Virus record (IMG/VR): IMGVR_UViG_3300003322_000593
Coordinates: 1 to 33,567 of that record
DNA from: a virus
Reading direction: 5' to 3' (one strand)
DNA: 33,567 nucleotides
The notes below the pieces were generated by a model that saw nothing but the letters and a program-made list of their open reading frames with translations, was not told where the DNA came from and made no database searches. How positions within the stretch are numbered: position 1 is the first letter of the stretch; every line of letters begins with the position of its first letter. A program made the translations under genes and the position numbers. Shown in pieces: positions 1-6,213 of the stretch.

Positions 1-572
1 TCCTGGTCGATCGTGAAGTTGTACGGCGCCTCGTCCGATTCCAGCCAGCCCGTCATCACGGCGACCGGCGACTTTTGCACGCGCAGCGATTCCAGCGGCA
101 GCTTGTCGACGGCCTTCAACAGCAGCTTGATGACGTCGTCGGCCTTGCTCGGGCTGGCGGCGTCGACGACGAGCCAGCCGTTGACCGGGTCGATCCACGT
201 CCACACGTTGCCGCGGATCGAGAAGGCGCGCGGCAGCAGTTCATCGGCCACACGTTCCTTCAACTCCTTCATCGCCTTCTTGCCCGGCGGGAAGCCCTGC
301 TGTTCTTCCAACTCTTCGGCCTTCGCTTTGGCGACTTGGTTGATGACCGAGTTCGGCAGCAGTTTCTTCTCGGTGCCCAGCATCATCAGCATCTGCTTGT
401 TGACGACGTGCACGAGCTTGCCGTTGCCGCGCGGCGAATCCCAGCCCTGGCGCAACAATTCGTTGCTGCTGGCGGGCGTGAACGCTTGTGGCCTCAGCGC
501 TTCTTCCATCTGTTCAGGGGAAAAATTCAAGGGCGCGGGCAAGCGATAGATCTGAAGGTTTTTGAACCACAT
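1..572 (-). CDS. rdgC: Recombination-associated protein RdgC (partial, N-terminal part)
   Basis: RdgC is a nucleoid-associated, ring-forming dsDNA-binding protein that in E. coli and Neisseria modulates RecA-dependent recombination. Reading leftward, the protein starts MWFKNLQIYRLPAP and contains TEKKLLPNSVINQ, EELEEQQGFPPGKK, DELLPRAFSIR and WIDPVNGWLVVDAA, all hallmark segments of the family. About 190 residues are present; the usual length is about 300, so the C-terminal third lies beyond the window edge. The start at 572 has an AAGGA Shine-Dalgarno five bases upstream. The sequence looks like the chromosomal housekeeping copy rather than a phage-borne one, so I take it as host DNA flanking the prophage. 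Phage-encoded RdgC homologues do exist, so this is an inference. The gene points away from the prophage, and its promoter must lie in the 573-1000 stretch next to the insertion. Confidence 0.93.
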   Translation of the reverse strand, partial: MWFKNLQIYRLPAPLNFSPEQMEEALRPQAFTPASSNELLRQGWDSPRGNGKLVHVVNKQMLMMLGTEKKLLPNSVINQVAKAKAEELEEQQGFPPGKKAMKELKERVADELLPRAFSIRGNVWTWIDPVNGWLVVDAASPSKADDVIKLLLKAVDKLPLESLRVQKSPVAVMTGWLESDEAPYNFTIDQ

Positions 573-599
573 GATGATCCTTACGTTGTTGGTGGGGGG

Positions 600-734
600 T
601 TAGGGGGTCGTGCGGTCGACCGGGTGCGACAGCGTCGCGGCTTCGACGCCTTCAGGCCAGATGTTGGCGATGATGACGGTCATGATGATCACAGTCAGCA
701 TCGCCCAGTACAGCGCGCACGTGCGTGGGCCCAT
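600..734 (-). CDS. Possible small membrane protein upstream of rdgC
   Basis: This open frame of 44 codons ends 27 bases before the rdgC start and reads in the same direction. It has one hydrophobic stretch (ALYWAMLTVIIMTVIIANIW, roughly residues 7-26) that could span the membrane, and its codons mostly end in G or C as in real genes here. The frame stays open upstream to an ATG at 914, which would give 104 residues with a second weakly hydrophobic segment (ALPFFVLTIRVAVAASLF). Neither start has a convincing Shine-Dalgarno. I do not recognise the family. It may be a short co-transcribed membrane protein or a chance frame. Confidence 0.3.
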   Translation of the reverse strand: MGPRTCALYWAMLTVIIMTVIIANIWPEGVEAATLSHPVDRTTP

Positions 735-1083
735 GGGTTCAACGCAGGCCGTGTGTCGTGGAGCATCCTGTGTTGTGGCGGATGAGTCCTCCCTCCTGGC
801 TTCGCGGCAGGAGGAGAGGGAGCGGGATTTCCTGAACAGCGAGGCGGCGACAGCCACGCGGATGGTCAGGACGAAGAAGGGGAGGGCGTCGGTAAATTTT
901 GGTGCGGTGTCCATGGCGAGGTCGGAGAATTGCGCCAGGCCGACATGGCTTGGCTCGTCTCGCCCGCACTCTTGGGGCCGTGAAAAGTGTGTCGGAGAAT
1001 GTTACGGCGGAAAATTTTGGCCGTAATCTCATGTTGCCCACAGACTACAATAACAACTGCACGAACGAAACTTGCCTACGATG

Positions 1084-1102
1084 TTACAACGATATATTGT
1101 AA
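1084..1102. promoter_or_regulatory. Operator-like palindrome, left region
   Basis: TTACAA, seven bases, TTGTAA: a perfect inverted repeat with the same 6-7-6 geometry as the two palindromes between the repressor and cro genes. The words GGTGTAAT (1129-1136) and CTAACCAA just after it also recur at 1942-1955 in the repressor-cro region (there as TTGGTTAG followed by GTGTAAT). This suggests the phage repressor or Cro binds here too and controls the short rightward gene at 1283. Function is inferred from the repeats only. Confidence 0.5.
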
Positions 1103-1230
1103 TTATACAACCTTGCTTATACGTTTTGGTGTAATTCTAACCAATGCTCACGCATTACACAGCGGAAAGTAAAGGTATTTTCATTTCCGCTTGACGGCCT
1201 AAGAATCCGTGAAGCATAGTTGGAACAACA

Positions 1231-1260
1231 ATTGATGTTTGTCAACATCAATGTTTTTTT
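1231..1260 (+). terminator. AT-rich hairpin followed by a T-run
   Basis: ATTGATGTT and AACATCAAT form a 9-bp perfect stem with a TGTC loop (1231-1252), followed by G and seven T residues. The form is that of an intrinsic terminator for rightward transcription, though the stem is AT-rich and weak. It sits directly before the gene at 1283, so it could act as an attenuator, end a transcript entering from the left, or be a protein-binding palindrome instead. Confidence 0.45.
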
Positions 1261-1282
1261 AGAAACTGCAATGGAGTCGTGT

Positions 1283-1483
1283 ATGACCGCCGACCAGGCG
1301 CGCAAAGTCCTGCTGGACACGTTTGACCAAGTTTCAATGTCGGATCGGGACTATCTGGTGGGAGTGGCGTTGAACTTGAGGCGCACCCAAGCCCTGAACG
1401 AGCCTCAGCGGCGGACCCGGGAAAATTCGGGCCCGCCACGCACACAAGGGCGGGCCAACCTGCAGCTGGTTCACCCGCGCTGA
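1283..1483 (+). CDS. Short uncharacterised protein, convergent with the repressor
   Basis: This is a 66-residue hydrophilic protein starting MTADQARKVLLDTFDQ. I chose the ATG at 1283 because GGAG sits six bases before it; the in-frame ATG at 1271 has no ribosome site. The first 35 residues look like a compact helical segment (ARKVLLDTFDQVSMSDRDYL); the rest is Arg/Pro/Gln-rich and probably disordered. I do not recognise the family. Its 3' end overlaps the 3' end of the leftward repressor gene by 13 bases, so the two transcripts are antisense at their ends. The upstream DNA carries an operator-like palindrome and a terminator-like hairpin, which suggests it is a regulated phage gene rather than host DNA. 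Confidence 0.55.
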   Translation: MTADQARKVLLDTFDQVSMSDRDYLVGVALNLRRTQALNEPQRRTRENSGPPRTQGRANLQLVHPR

Positions 1484-1881
1484 AACTTCGCCGGCAGGGC
1501 TTCGGCCGGCAATCTCTCCGCCGCGGCAGCGGCCGCCTTGAACTGACGTTTACCGTTATCGCTGAGCTCGCGATACATGCTCAGAAACTCAATTTCATCA
1601 AATTGGACGTAAACGAGCAGGAACTGCTGTGGCGGCGGAGACGGCGCGGCCTCCGGCTGGCCAAAGCGCAGCCATTCCAGCGAAACGTCTAAATAACTGG
1701 CCGATTTACGCAAAAGGTTATCGCGCGGGAACTGGACGCCCGCAGCCCATTTCGTTACCGCTTGCGGTGAACAGCCTAGCGCTCGTGCCATTTCGGACTT
1801 GTTCCCGCCGTTCTTTCTCTCTAGGGCCTCTGTGAACCTTTTGCCAAATTCGGCAACTGAATCCGGCTCGTACGTTTTCAT
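1471..1881 (-). CDS. XRE-family phage repressor, CI-like, no peptidase domain
   Basis: This 136-residue DNA-binding protein is the likely lysogeny repressor. Residues about 10-70 form an XRE-type helix-turn-helix (NKSEMARALGCSPQAVTKWA is the HTH core). A Pro-rich linker (PEAAPSPPPQQ) follows, then a short C-terminal segment with SDNGKRQFKAAAAAAERL, as seen in small repressors of beta-proteobacterial prophages. Typical CI/LexA-like repressors are about 210-240 residues with an S24 autocleavage domain; none is present, so RecA-stimulated self-cleavage is not expected. It is divergent from the cro-like gene at 1990, with palindromic operators between them. The ribosome site is weak (GGTAAG). Classification rests on the HTH and the divergent position. 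Confidence 0.82.
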   Translation of the reverse strand: MKTYEPDSVAEFGKRFTEALERKNGGNKSEMARALGCSPQAVTKWAAGVQFPRDNLLRKSASYLDVSLEWLRFGQPEAAPSPPPQQFLLVYVQFDEIEFLSMYRELSDNGKRQFKAAAAAAERLPAEALPAKFQRG

Positions 1882-1916
1882 TGCGCAGAGCTTACCGTTT
1901 TAGTTGTCCGGTTACA

Positions 1917-1935
1917 CTACAATAATTCGTTGTAG
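1917..1935. promoter_or_regulatory. Operator palindrome 1 between repressor and cro
   Basis: CTACAA, seven bases, TTGTAG: a perfect 6-7-6 inverted repeat in the 108-bp divergent intergenic region. It overlaps a plausible -35 element (TTGTAG, 1930-1935) for rightward transcription, 17 bases before AATAAT (1953-1958). Binding there would block the cro promoter. It is probably recognised by the XRE repressor and/or the Cro-like protein. Confidence 0.6.
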
Positions 1936-1958
1936 AAATATTGGTTAGGTGTAATAAT
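1930..1958 (+). promoter_or_regulatory. Candidate rightward early promoter (pR-like)
   Basis: TTGTAG (1930-1935), a 17-base spacer and AATAAT (1953-1958, five of six matches to the -10 consensus) lie upstream of the cro-like start at 1990, embedded between two palindromic operators. The -35 match is poor (three of six), so the call is tentative. Confidence 0.4.
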
Positions 1959-1960
1959 TC

Positions 1961-1979
1961 GGTTAAATGCCTCTTAACC
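1961..1979. promoter_or_regulatory. Operator palindrome 2 between repressor and cro
   Basis: GGTTAA, seven bases, TTAACC: a perfect inverted repeat with the same 6-7-6 spacing as operator 1. Its centre is 44 bp away, about four helical turns, so proteins on both sites would sit on the same DNA face. It lies just before the ribosome site of the cro-like gene. Confidence 0.55.
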
Positions 1980-1989
1980 ACGGGAAAGT

Positions 1990-2244
1990 ATGCAGGAGTC
2001 TGGAATAGCGAAAGCGGTCCGCTTGGCGGATGGGAATCAGTCGAAACTCGCGCGTACTCTCAGGTGCACGCCGCAATGCGTGCAACGCTGGGTAGAACAG
2101 GGGCGCCCATCGTTGAAAGGATGCGGGAAGATCGTCGCGGCATTTCCAGGAAAGATCACTGCGGCGGAACTGCTTCCCGAAACGTACGGACCCGTCGCTG
2201 CCGCTGCCGACGGCGCGCAGCTGCCATCCAGATCCTACAACTGA
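1990..2244 (+). CDS. Cro-like (YdaS-type) HTH regulator
   Basis: This 84-residue protein is divergent from the repressor. Residues about 5-50 form a helix-turn-helix (ADGNQSKLARTLRCTPQCVQ), followed by WVEQGRPSLKGCGKIVAAFPGKITAAELLPE, the arrangement of YdaS/Cro-like proteins that give the first lytic regulator in lambdoid elements. Start 1990 is preceded by GGGAAAG. In the lytic cycle it would compete with the repressor for the palindromes at 1917-1979 and shut off lysogeny. It is followed 25 bases later by the CII-like gene, the classical cro-cII order. Specific target sites are inferred. Confidence 0.8.
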   Translation: MQESGIAKAVRLADGNQSKLARTLRCTPQCVQRWVEQGRPSLKGCGKIVAAFPGKITAAELLPETYGPVAAAADGAQLPSRSYN

Positions 2245-2269
2245 CCCACATTCAACAAGGCCCACCGTA

Positions 2270-2584
2270 ATGACCGACGGACACGACAACGCTCCTCGCA
2301 CCGATTCCTCCCTTGAATTCAGTCGGATAGAAAATTTCCAACTCGAAACAGTATCGCCGGAGATCCTAGATCGGTCACGCAAGAATCAGTCGGTAATTTT
2401 GCGTGCAATCGAGCAAAGAAGTGCCGCCGCGATCGCCGAAACGATGGGCGTGCATGATTCCACCGTATCGCGCTTCAAGTCCCAAGGGGGACTGACCTTC
2501 GCTGCACGTCTGCTCGCCTGTGCCGGCCTGAAGGTGGTTCCCTCGGACGCCATCGTCTACCTGCAGCCGGACGAATTCAAGTGA
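2270..2584 (+). CDS. CII-like transcriptional activator
   Basis: This 104-residue protein resembles the phage CII family. Residues about 40-85 read SVILRAIEQRSAAAIAETMG then VHDSTVSRFKSQGGLTFAARLLACAGLKVV, matching the helix-turn-helix and following helix of lambda CII (AEAVGVDKSQISRWKRD). CII proteins are tetrameric activators that promote repressor and integrase synthesis on infection. It has a longer N-terminal extension (about 35 residues) than lambda CII, of unknown role. It follows the cro-like gene with a 25-base gap. The gene end overlaps a possible short GTG ORF. Confidence comes from both motif and gene order. Confidence 0.78.
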   Translation: MTDGHDNAPRTDSSLEFSRIENFQLETVSPEILDRSRKNQSVILRAIEQRSAAAIAETMGVHDSTVSRFKSQGGLTFAARLLACAGLKVVPSDAIVYLQPDEFK

Positions 2585-2682
2585 GCACGTCCGTACGCAC
2601 CGAACAGCCGGCCATGCCGGTTGGCACGCCGCCTGACACGCGGCGGGCGTCTCCGCCCGTCCAGCTGCGCCGCCTGGCGTAA
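2581..2682 (+). CDS. Possible 33-residue protein coupled to the CII-like gene
   Basis: A GTG at 2581 overlaps the TGA of the CII-like gene (GTGA), the coupling style used throughout this operon, and opens 33 codons to a TAA at 2682. The product would be Pro/Arg/Thr-rich with no visible domain. There is no Shine-Dalgarno of its own, so translation would depend on re-initiation. It could be a chance frame. Confidence 0.3.
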   Translation: MSTSVRTEQPAMPVGTPPDTRRASPPVQLRRLA

Positions 2683-2691
2683 ACGCTGGAC

Positions 2692-2720
2692 GAAAAAAAA
2701 GCCCCGGTTGCACCCGGGGC
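2692..2720 (-). terminator. Strong hairpin with U-tract for leftward transcripts
   Basis: GCCCCGG (2701-2707), a five-base loop and CCCGGGGC (2713-2720) make a very stable stem. The eight-A run lies on its left (2693-2700), so it becomes a U-tract only for leftward transcription. Rightward RNA would read the hairpin followed by CTTCCTAC, a poor terminator. There is no leftward gene to its right, so it may block antisense transcription into the immunity region or work as a leaky rightward pause site. Confidence 0.5.
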
Positions 2721-2745
2721 CTTCCTACAACTTACTTCTACTTCC

Positions 2746-3096
2746 ATGACAAACGAAACTGTATCACAGCAGGACGAGCTTTGCCGAAAACTCGTGCAGG
2801 AGGTGGTTGCGGCATGCCGCGGCGCACTGACCATCAAGGACATCTGTGAACGGGTGCACGCCCGTGACGACGTGACGGTGCGCCAAGTGCCGGCCGCGTT
2901 GATCCGCAGGACCATTATTGCCCTCGAGGCCGAGGAGGTGCTTGATACCGACCAGGTTGGCACGAGCCAGCGCGTCTATTTCACCGCTGGGCGCCGAGTT
3001 CGTACCGGCGTGCGCTGGATTTCGGCCCACGCGACTCCGCCGATGCCGGCGATGCCGGCGCGTTCGTGGTGTGCCGGGCTGGAGGCACATGTATGA
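2746..3096 (+). CDS. Uncharacterised small protein, possible winged-helix
   Basis: This 116-residue protein opens the early operon after the hairpin at 2701-2720. Residues 12-75 look like a helical winged-helix fold (LVQEVVAACRGALTIKDICE, then VRQVPAALIRRTIIALEAEE, and a possible wing TSQRVYFTAGRRV). The tail is Met/Pro/Ala-rich and overlaps the next gene, so it may be dictated by that gene's ribosome site. No Shine-Dalgarno precedes the ATG (CTACTTCC), so translation may be weak or start differently. The stop overlaps the next start by four bases. A DNA-binding role in early regulation is an inference from the fold only. Confidence 0.6.
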   Translation: MTNETVSQQDELCRKLVQEVVAACRGALTIKDICERVHARDDVTVRQVPAALIRRTIIALEAEEVLDTDQVGTSQRVYFTAGRRVRTGVRWISAHATPPMPAMPARSWCAGLEAHV

Positions 3097-5162
3097 AGCG
3101 CGACCTGTTCACCGTCCCGCTGGACCTGGGCAGCGAGCTGATTATCGATAACTTCGCTGGCGGTGGAGGCACATCCACCGGCCTCGAGGAAGCTTTCGGG
3201 CGCCCGGTCGACATCGCGATCAACCACGACCCCGAGGCCTTGGCCATGCATGCGCTGAACCACCCATACACGCGACATCTATGCGAGAGCGTTTGGGACG
3301 TCGATCCGATCGACGTCACGAACAATCGCCCAGTCGGCCTGGTGTGGTTGTCGCCGGACTGCAAGCACTTCAGCAAGGCCAAGGGCGGTAAGCCGGTCGA
3401 GAAGAAGATCCGCGGACTGGCCTGGGTGACGCTGCGCTGGGCAGCGAAGTGCAAACCTCGCGTGATCATGCTGGAGAATGTCGAGGAGTTCAAAACCTGG
3501 GGACCGCTCAAGGTCAAGATGGTCGACGGCGGCGAAGTATGGTATCCGGACCCGGCCAAGCGCGGTGTCACGTTCAAGAGCTTCGTTCGCCAGCTGGAAG
3601 GGCACGGCTACCGGGTCGAGTTCCGCGAGCTGCGCGCGAGTGACCACGACACGCCGACGATCCGAAAGCGTTTGTTCATGGTGGCTCGGCGCGACGGCCT
3701 GCCGATATGCTGGCCCGATGCTACGCACGGCGCACCGGAGTCGCCTGCCGTGCAGGCCGGCAAGCGGCTCCCGTACCGGACGGCGGCAGAGTGCATCGAC
3801 TGGTCGCTGCCGTGCCCAAGCATCTTCGGCCGCAAGCGGCCGCTGGCCGAGGCCACGATGCGTCGCATCGCGAAGGGCTTCATGCGCTACGTCGTCAATT
3901 CCACCGATCCGTTTATCGTGGGGCAGGGTGGGCCGATCTATTCCGGAAAGCCGAAATCCACGAACGAGCCATTCGGCACGCTGACGACCGAGAACCACCG
4001 CGCCGTCGTCGTGCCAAGCATCGTGCCGGTGACGCACCAAGGTGGCGACCGCAGCGAATCGGTGCACGAGCCATTCCGCACGATCACCGGCGCCCACCGT
4101 GGTGAGAAGGCACTGGCGACGGCGACTATGGTTCAGATCGGCTACGGTGAGCGCGAGGGGCAGGCACCGCGTGCGCTGGACATCGGGCGGCCGTTGGGCA
4201 CCGTCGTCGGGTCGAACAAGGCTGCGCTGGTCACGGCCTTCCTCAACGAACACGCGAACGCCAGCAACCAGCGCGTGATGCCCGTGGACGCGCCGTTGCG
4301 CACGATCTGTGCGCAGGTGAAGGGTGGGCACTTCAGCATGGTGTCGGCGACGCTCGTCAATGCTGCGCACGGTGCAGTTTCGCCATCTGGCGTGAAGCCG
4401 ATCGACGCGCCGCTGGGCACCGTGACCGCAAGCGGCGGGAAGGCGCTGGGCGTGGCGTTCCTGGCCAAGCACTATACGGACGTGGTCGGCTCGAAGCTGG
4501 ACAACCCGATCGGCACCGTCACCTGTTTCGACCACCACAGCCTAGTCACGGCGCACCTGACGAAGTTCCGCACCGGGTCCACCGGTAGCGATTTGGCCGC
4601 CCCGGTGCCGACCATCACTGCCGGGCCGAAGGAAAACCCGGCGGGCGCGCCGCACGCTCTCGGCCTCGTGGCCGGCACGCTGGTCAAACTGCGCGGCACG
4701 AGCAGCACGACGCCCGTCGACGAACCGCTGCACACGGTCAGCGCCGGCGGACAGCATCACGCGGAGGTGCGCGCCTTCCTTGTCAAGTACTACGGTGCCG
4801 ATCAGGATCCGCGCCTTGAGGAACCGCTGCACACCATCACGACGAAGGACCGCTTCGGCCTGGTCACGATCCAGGGCGTCGATTACGAGATCGTCGACAT
4901 CGGCCTGCGCATGCTGGCCCCGCACGAGCTGTACCGCGCGCAGGGTTTCCCAGCATCGTACATTATCCACGAAATTCCGGACCCGTCCCTGTTGTTCATG
5001 GACGGACAGCAGGCTGTCGCCGACCCGCGCACCCTGCCGCGCGTGAAGCTGAGCAAATCAGCCCAGGTGCGCATGTGCGGAAACAGCGTGTGCCCTCCGC
5101 TCGCCAAGGCCCTGATCGTGGCGAACTTCGGCCACGAACGCCACTTTGCGAGGGTTGCATGA
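3093..5162 (+). CDS. DNA (cytosine-5) methyltransferase with nine-repeat recognition region
   Basis: A 689-residue C5 methyltransferase that transfers methyl from SAM to cytosine in DNA. Motif I is DNFAGGGGTSTG (19-30), motif IV SPDCKHFS with catalytic Cys90 (PDC instead of the usual PPC), motif VI ENVEEF (128-133), motif VIII TIRKRLFMVARR (189-200), motif IX RMLAPHELYRAQGFP (606-620) and motif X CGNSVCPPLAKAL (662-674). Between VIII and IX, where the target-recognition domain normally sits, residues about 288-600 hold nine imperfect repeats with a core like EPLxTIT. Usual family length is 350-450. I chose the ATG at 3093 (GGAGG seven bases upstream) over the in-frame GTG at 3066. It is coupled to its neighbours by four-base overlaps, in an early cassette with an adenine methylase. 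It probably protects phage DNA from host restriction; no partner nuclease is seen. Specificity unknown. Confidence 0.92.
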   Translation: MKRDLFTVPLDLGSELIIDNFAGGGGTSTGLEEAFGRPVDIAINHDPEALAMHALNHPYTRHLCESVWDVDPIDVTNNRPVGLVWLSPDCKHFSKAKGGKPVEKKIRGLAWVTLRWAAKCKPRVIMLENVEEFKTWGPLKVKMVDGGEVWYPDPAKRGVTFKSFVRQLEGHGYRVEFRELRASDHDTPTIRKRLFMVARRDGLPICWPDATHGAPESPAVQAGKRLPYRTAAECIDWSLPCPSIFGRKRPLAEATMRRIAKGFMRYVVNSTDPFIVGQGGPIYSGKPKSTNEPFGTLTTENHRAVVVPSIVPVTHQGGDRSESVHEPFRTITGAHRGEKALATATMVQIGYGEREGQAPRALDIGRPLGTVVGSNKAALVTAFLNEHANASNQRVMPVDAPLRTICAQVKGGHFSMVSATLVNAAHGAVSPSGVKPIDAPLGTVTASGGKALGVAFLAKHYTDVVGSKLDNPIGTVTCFDHHSLVTAHLTKFRTGSTGSDLAAPVPTITAGPKENPAGAPHALGLVAGTLVKLRGTSSTTPVDEPLHTVSAGGQHHAEVRAFLVKYYGADQDPRLEEPLHTITTKDRFGLVTIQGVDYEIVDIGLRMLAPHELYRAQGFPASYIIHEIPDPSLLFMDGQQAVADPRTLPRVKLSKSAQVRMCGNSVCPPLAKALIVANFGHERHFARVA

Positions 5163-5347
5163 GCGCCGGGTTTCCATCCCGGCTCGCCTCGGACCTGTAC
5201 CGCGAGCGCACGGCGGCGAGCCCGCCGGTGTCCCTGGTGCGCAAACGCTGCGCGTGCGGCAAGGTCGTGACCGCCAAGCAACTGGTCCAGTACGGCAAAT
5301 GTGGTGCGTGCGTGCGCGCTGCGGCTCCGGTAGGGGAGGCGGCATGA
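5159..5347 (+). CDS. Small zinc-ribbon protein
   Basis: This 62-residue protein has four cysteines in a C-x-C and C-x2-C arrangement (CACGKVVTAKQLVQYGKCGAC), a probable single zinc knuckle. The start overlaps the methyltransferase stop (ATGA) and is preceded by GAGG; its own stop overlaps the next start. It is sandwiched between two DNA methyltransferases and so may assist or couple them, but that is guesswork from position. I do not recognise a named family. Confidence 0.65.
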   Translation: MSAGFPSRLASDLYRERTAASPPVSLVRKRCACGKVVTAKQLVQYGKCGACVRAAAPVGEAA

Positions 5348-6213
5348 TGGAGCTCGCCACCGAGATCACGCGGCCGGTGCTGCGCTACCACGGCGGGAAG
5401 TTCCGTCTGGCGCCGTGGGTCATCAGCCATTTTCCGGCGCACCGTTGCTATGTCGAGCCGTTCGGCGGCGCCGCCGGCGTTCTGGTGCAGAAGGAGCGCG
5501 CGTACGCCGAGGTCTACAACGACCTGGACGGCGACATCGTGAACCTGTTCCGTGTGCTGCGCGACCCGGGCCAGTGTGCGCGCCTGGTTAATCAGGTGCT
5601 GCTGACGCCTTACGCGCGCGACGAGTTCAGCGCTGCCTACGAGCCCACCGACGATCCAGTCGAGCGCGCGCGCCGTACGCTGGTCCGGGCCGAAATGGGC
5701 TTCGGATCGGCCGGCGCCACGAAGGGGCGGACCGGGTTCCGCATCGACACTCGCCGCAAACACGGCACCGCGCAGGAGCTGTGGCGTCGGTTCCCCGACG
5801 CGCTGACTCAGGTGTGCGACCGCCTGTGCGGCGTCATGATCGAGAACCGTCCGGCGCTGAGCGTCATTCACCAGCACGACGTCGAGGACACGCTGTTCTA
5901 CGTTGACCCGCCCTACGTGATGGAGACCCGCAATGTGGGGGCGCGCCGTGGCCGCTACTACAACTGCGAATTGACGGACGAGGACCATGCCGAGCTGCTG
6001 CAGCAGCTGCGCACCGTGAAGGGCATGGTCGTGCTGAGCGGCTATCCGAGCGGTTTGTACAAGGATGCGCTGCAGGACTGGGCTATGACCACGACCGAAG
6101 CGCGGATCTCGTCAGCCCGCGGCACCGCGATCCGCACGGAATGCATCTGGTTGAACCCAGCGTGCGCCGACGCGCTCGACCGACAAAATTTACAAGCAAG
6201 GTTATTTGCATGA
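5344..6213 (+). CDS. D12-class DNA adenine methyltransferase (Dam-like)
   Basis: A 289-residue SAM-dependent N6-adenine methyltransferase. The SAM-binding region shows RYHGGKF (14-20) and VEPFGGAAGVLVQK (37-50), followed by YNDLDGDIVNLFRVLR (58-73); the catalytic motif is DPPY (188-191). This is the order and length of the Dam/D12 family. ATG 5344 is preceded by GGGAGG; ATG 5347 is an equally possible start. A long upstream extension of the frame runs through the previous gene and is not used. It overlaps both neighbours by four bases. With the C5 methyltransferase it gives the phage both A and C methylation, likely against host restriction or for regulation. Target sequence cannot be told from this. 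Confidence 0.92.
   Translation: MMELATEITRPVLRYHGGKFRLAPWVISHFPAHRCYVEPFGGAAGVLVQKERAYAEVYNDLDGDIVNLFRVLRDPGQCARLVNQVLLTPYARDEFSAAYEPTDDPVERARRTLVRAEMGFGSAGATKGRTGFRIDTRRKHGTAQELWRRFPDALTQVCDRLCGVMIENRPALSVIHQHDVEDTLFYVDPPYVMETRNVGARRGRYYNCELTDEDHAELLQQLRTVKGMVVLSGYPSGLYKDALQDWAMTTTEARISSARGTAIRTECIWLNPACADALDRQNLQARLFA

Larger units (their letters stand above)
573..1282. other. Mostly non-coding stretch between rdgC and the immunity region
   Basis: Apart from the doubtful leftward ORF at 600-734 I see no gene here. The left half is GC-rich; from about 1030 to 1270 the DNA becomes AT-rich. It holds a CCTCCTG/CAGGAGG hairpin (about 791-813), a TTACGGC/GCCGTAA inverted repeat (1002-1008 and 1020-1026), a 10-bp direct repeat GTCGGAGAAT at 921-930 and 991-1000, an operator-like palindrome at 1084-1102 and a hairpin with a T-run at 1231-1260. 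The host/prophage boundary should lie in this stretch, probably left of about 1040 because the operator words to the right match those next to the repressor. No tRNA is visible here. Confidence 0.6.

Noticed and set aside
75-785. A rightward 236-codon frame over rdgC
   Set aside because: Antisense to rdgC, whose protein is clearly recognisable.
1471-2244. Toxin-antitoxin pair instead of repressor/Cro
   Set aside because: The HTH genes are divergent with operators between them and followed by a CII-like gene, the lambdoid immunity order; no toxin-like partner.
3279-4538. A 419-codon leftward frame inside the methyltransferase gene
   Set aside because: Antisense shadow; no domain, and the + strand shows all methyltransferase motifs.
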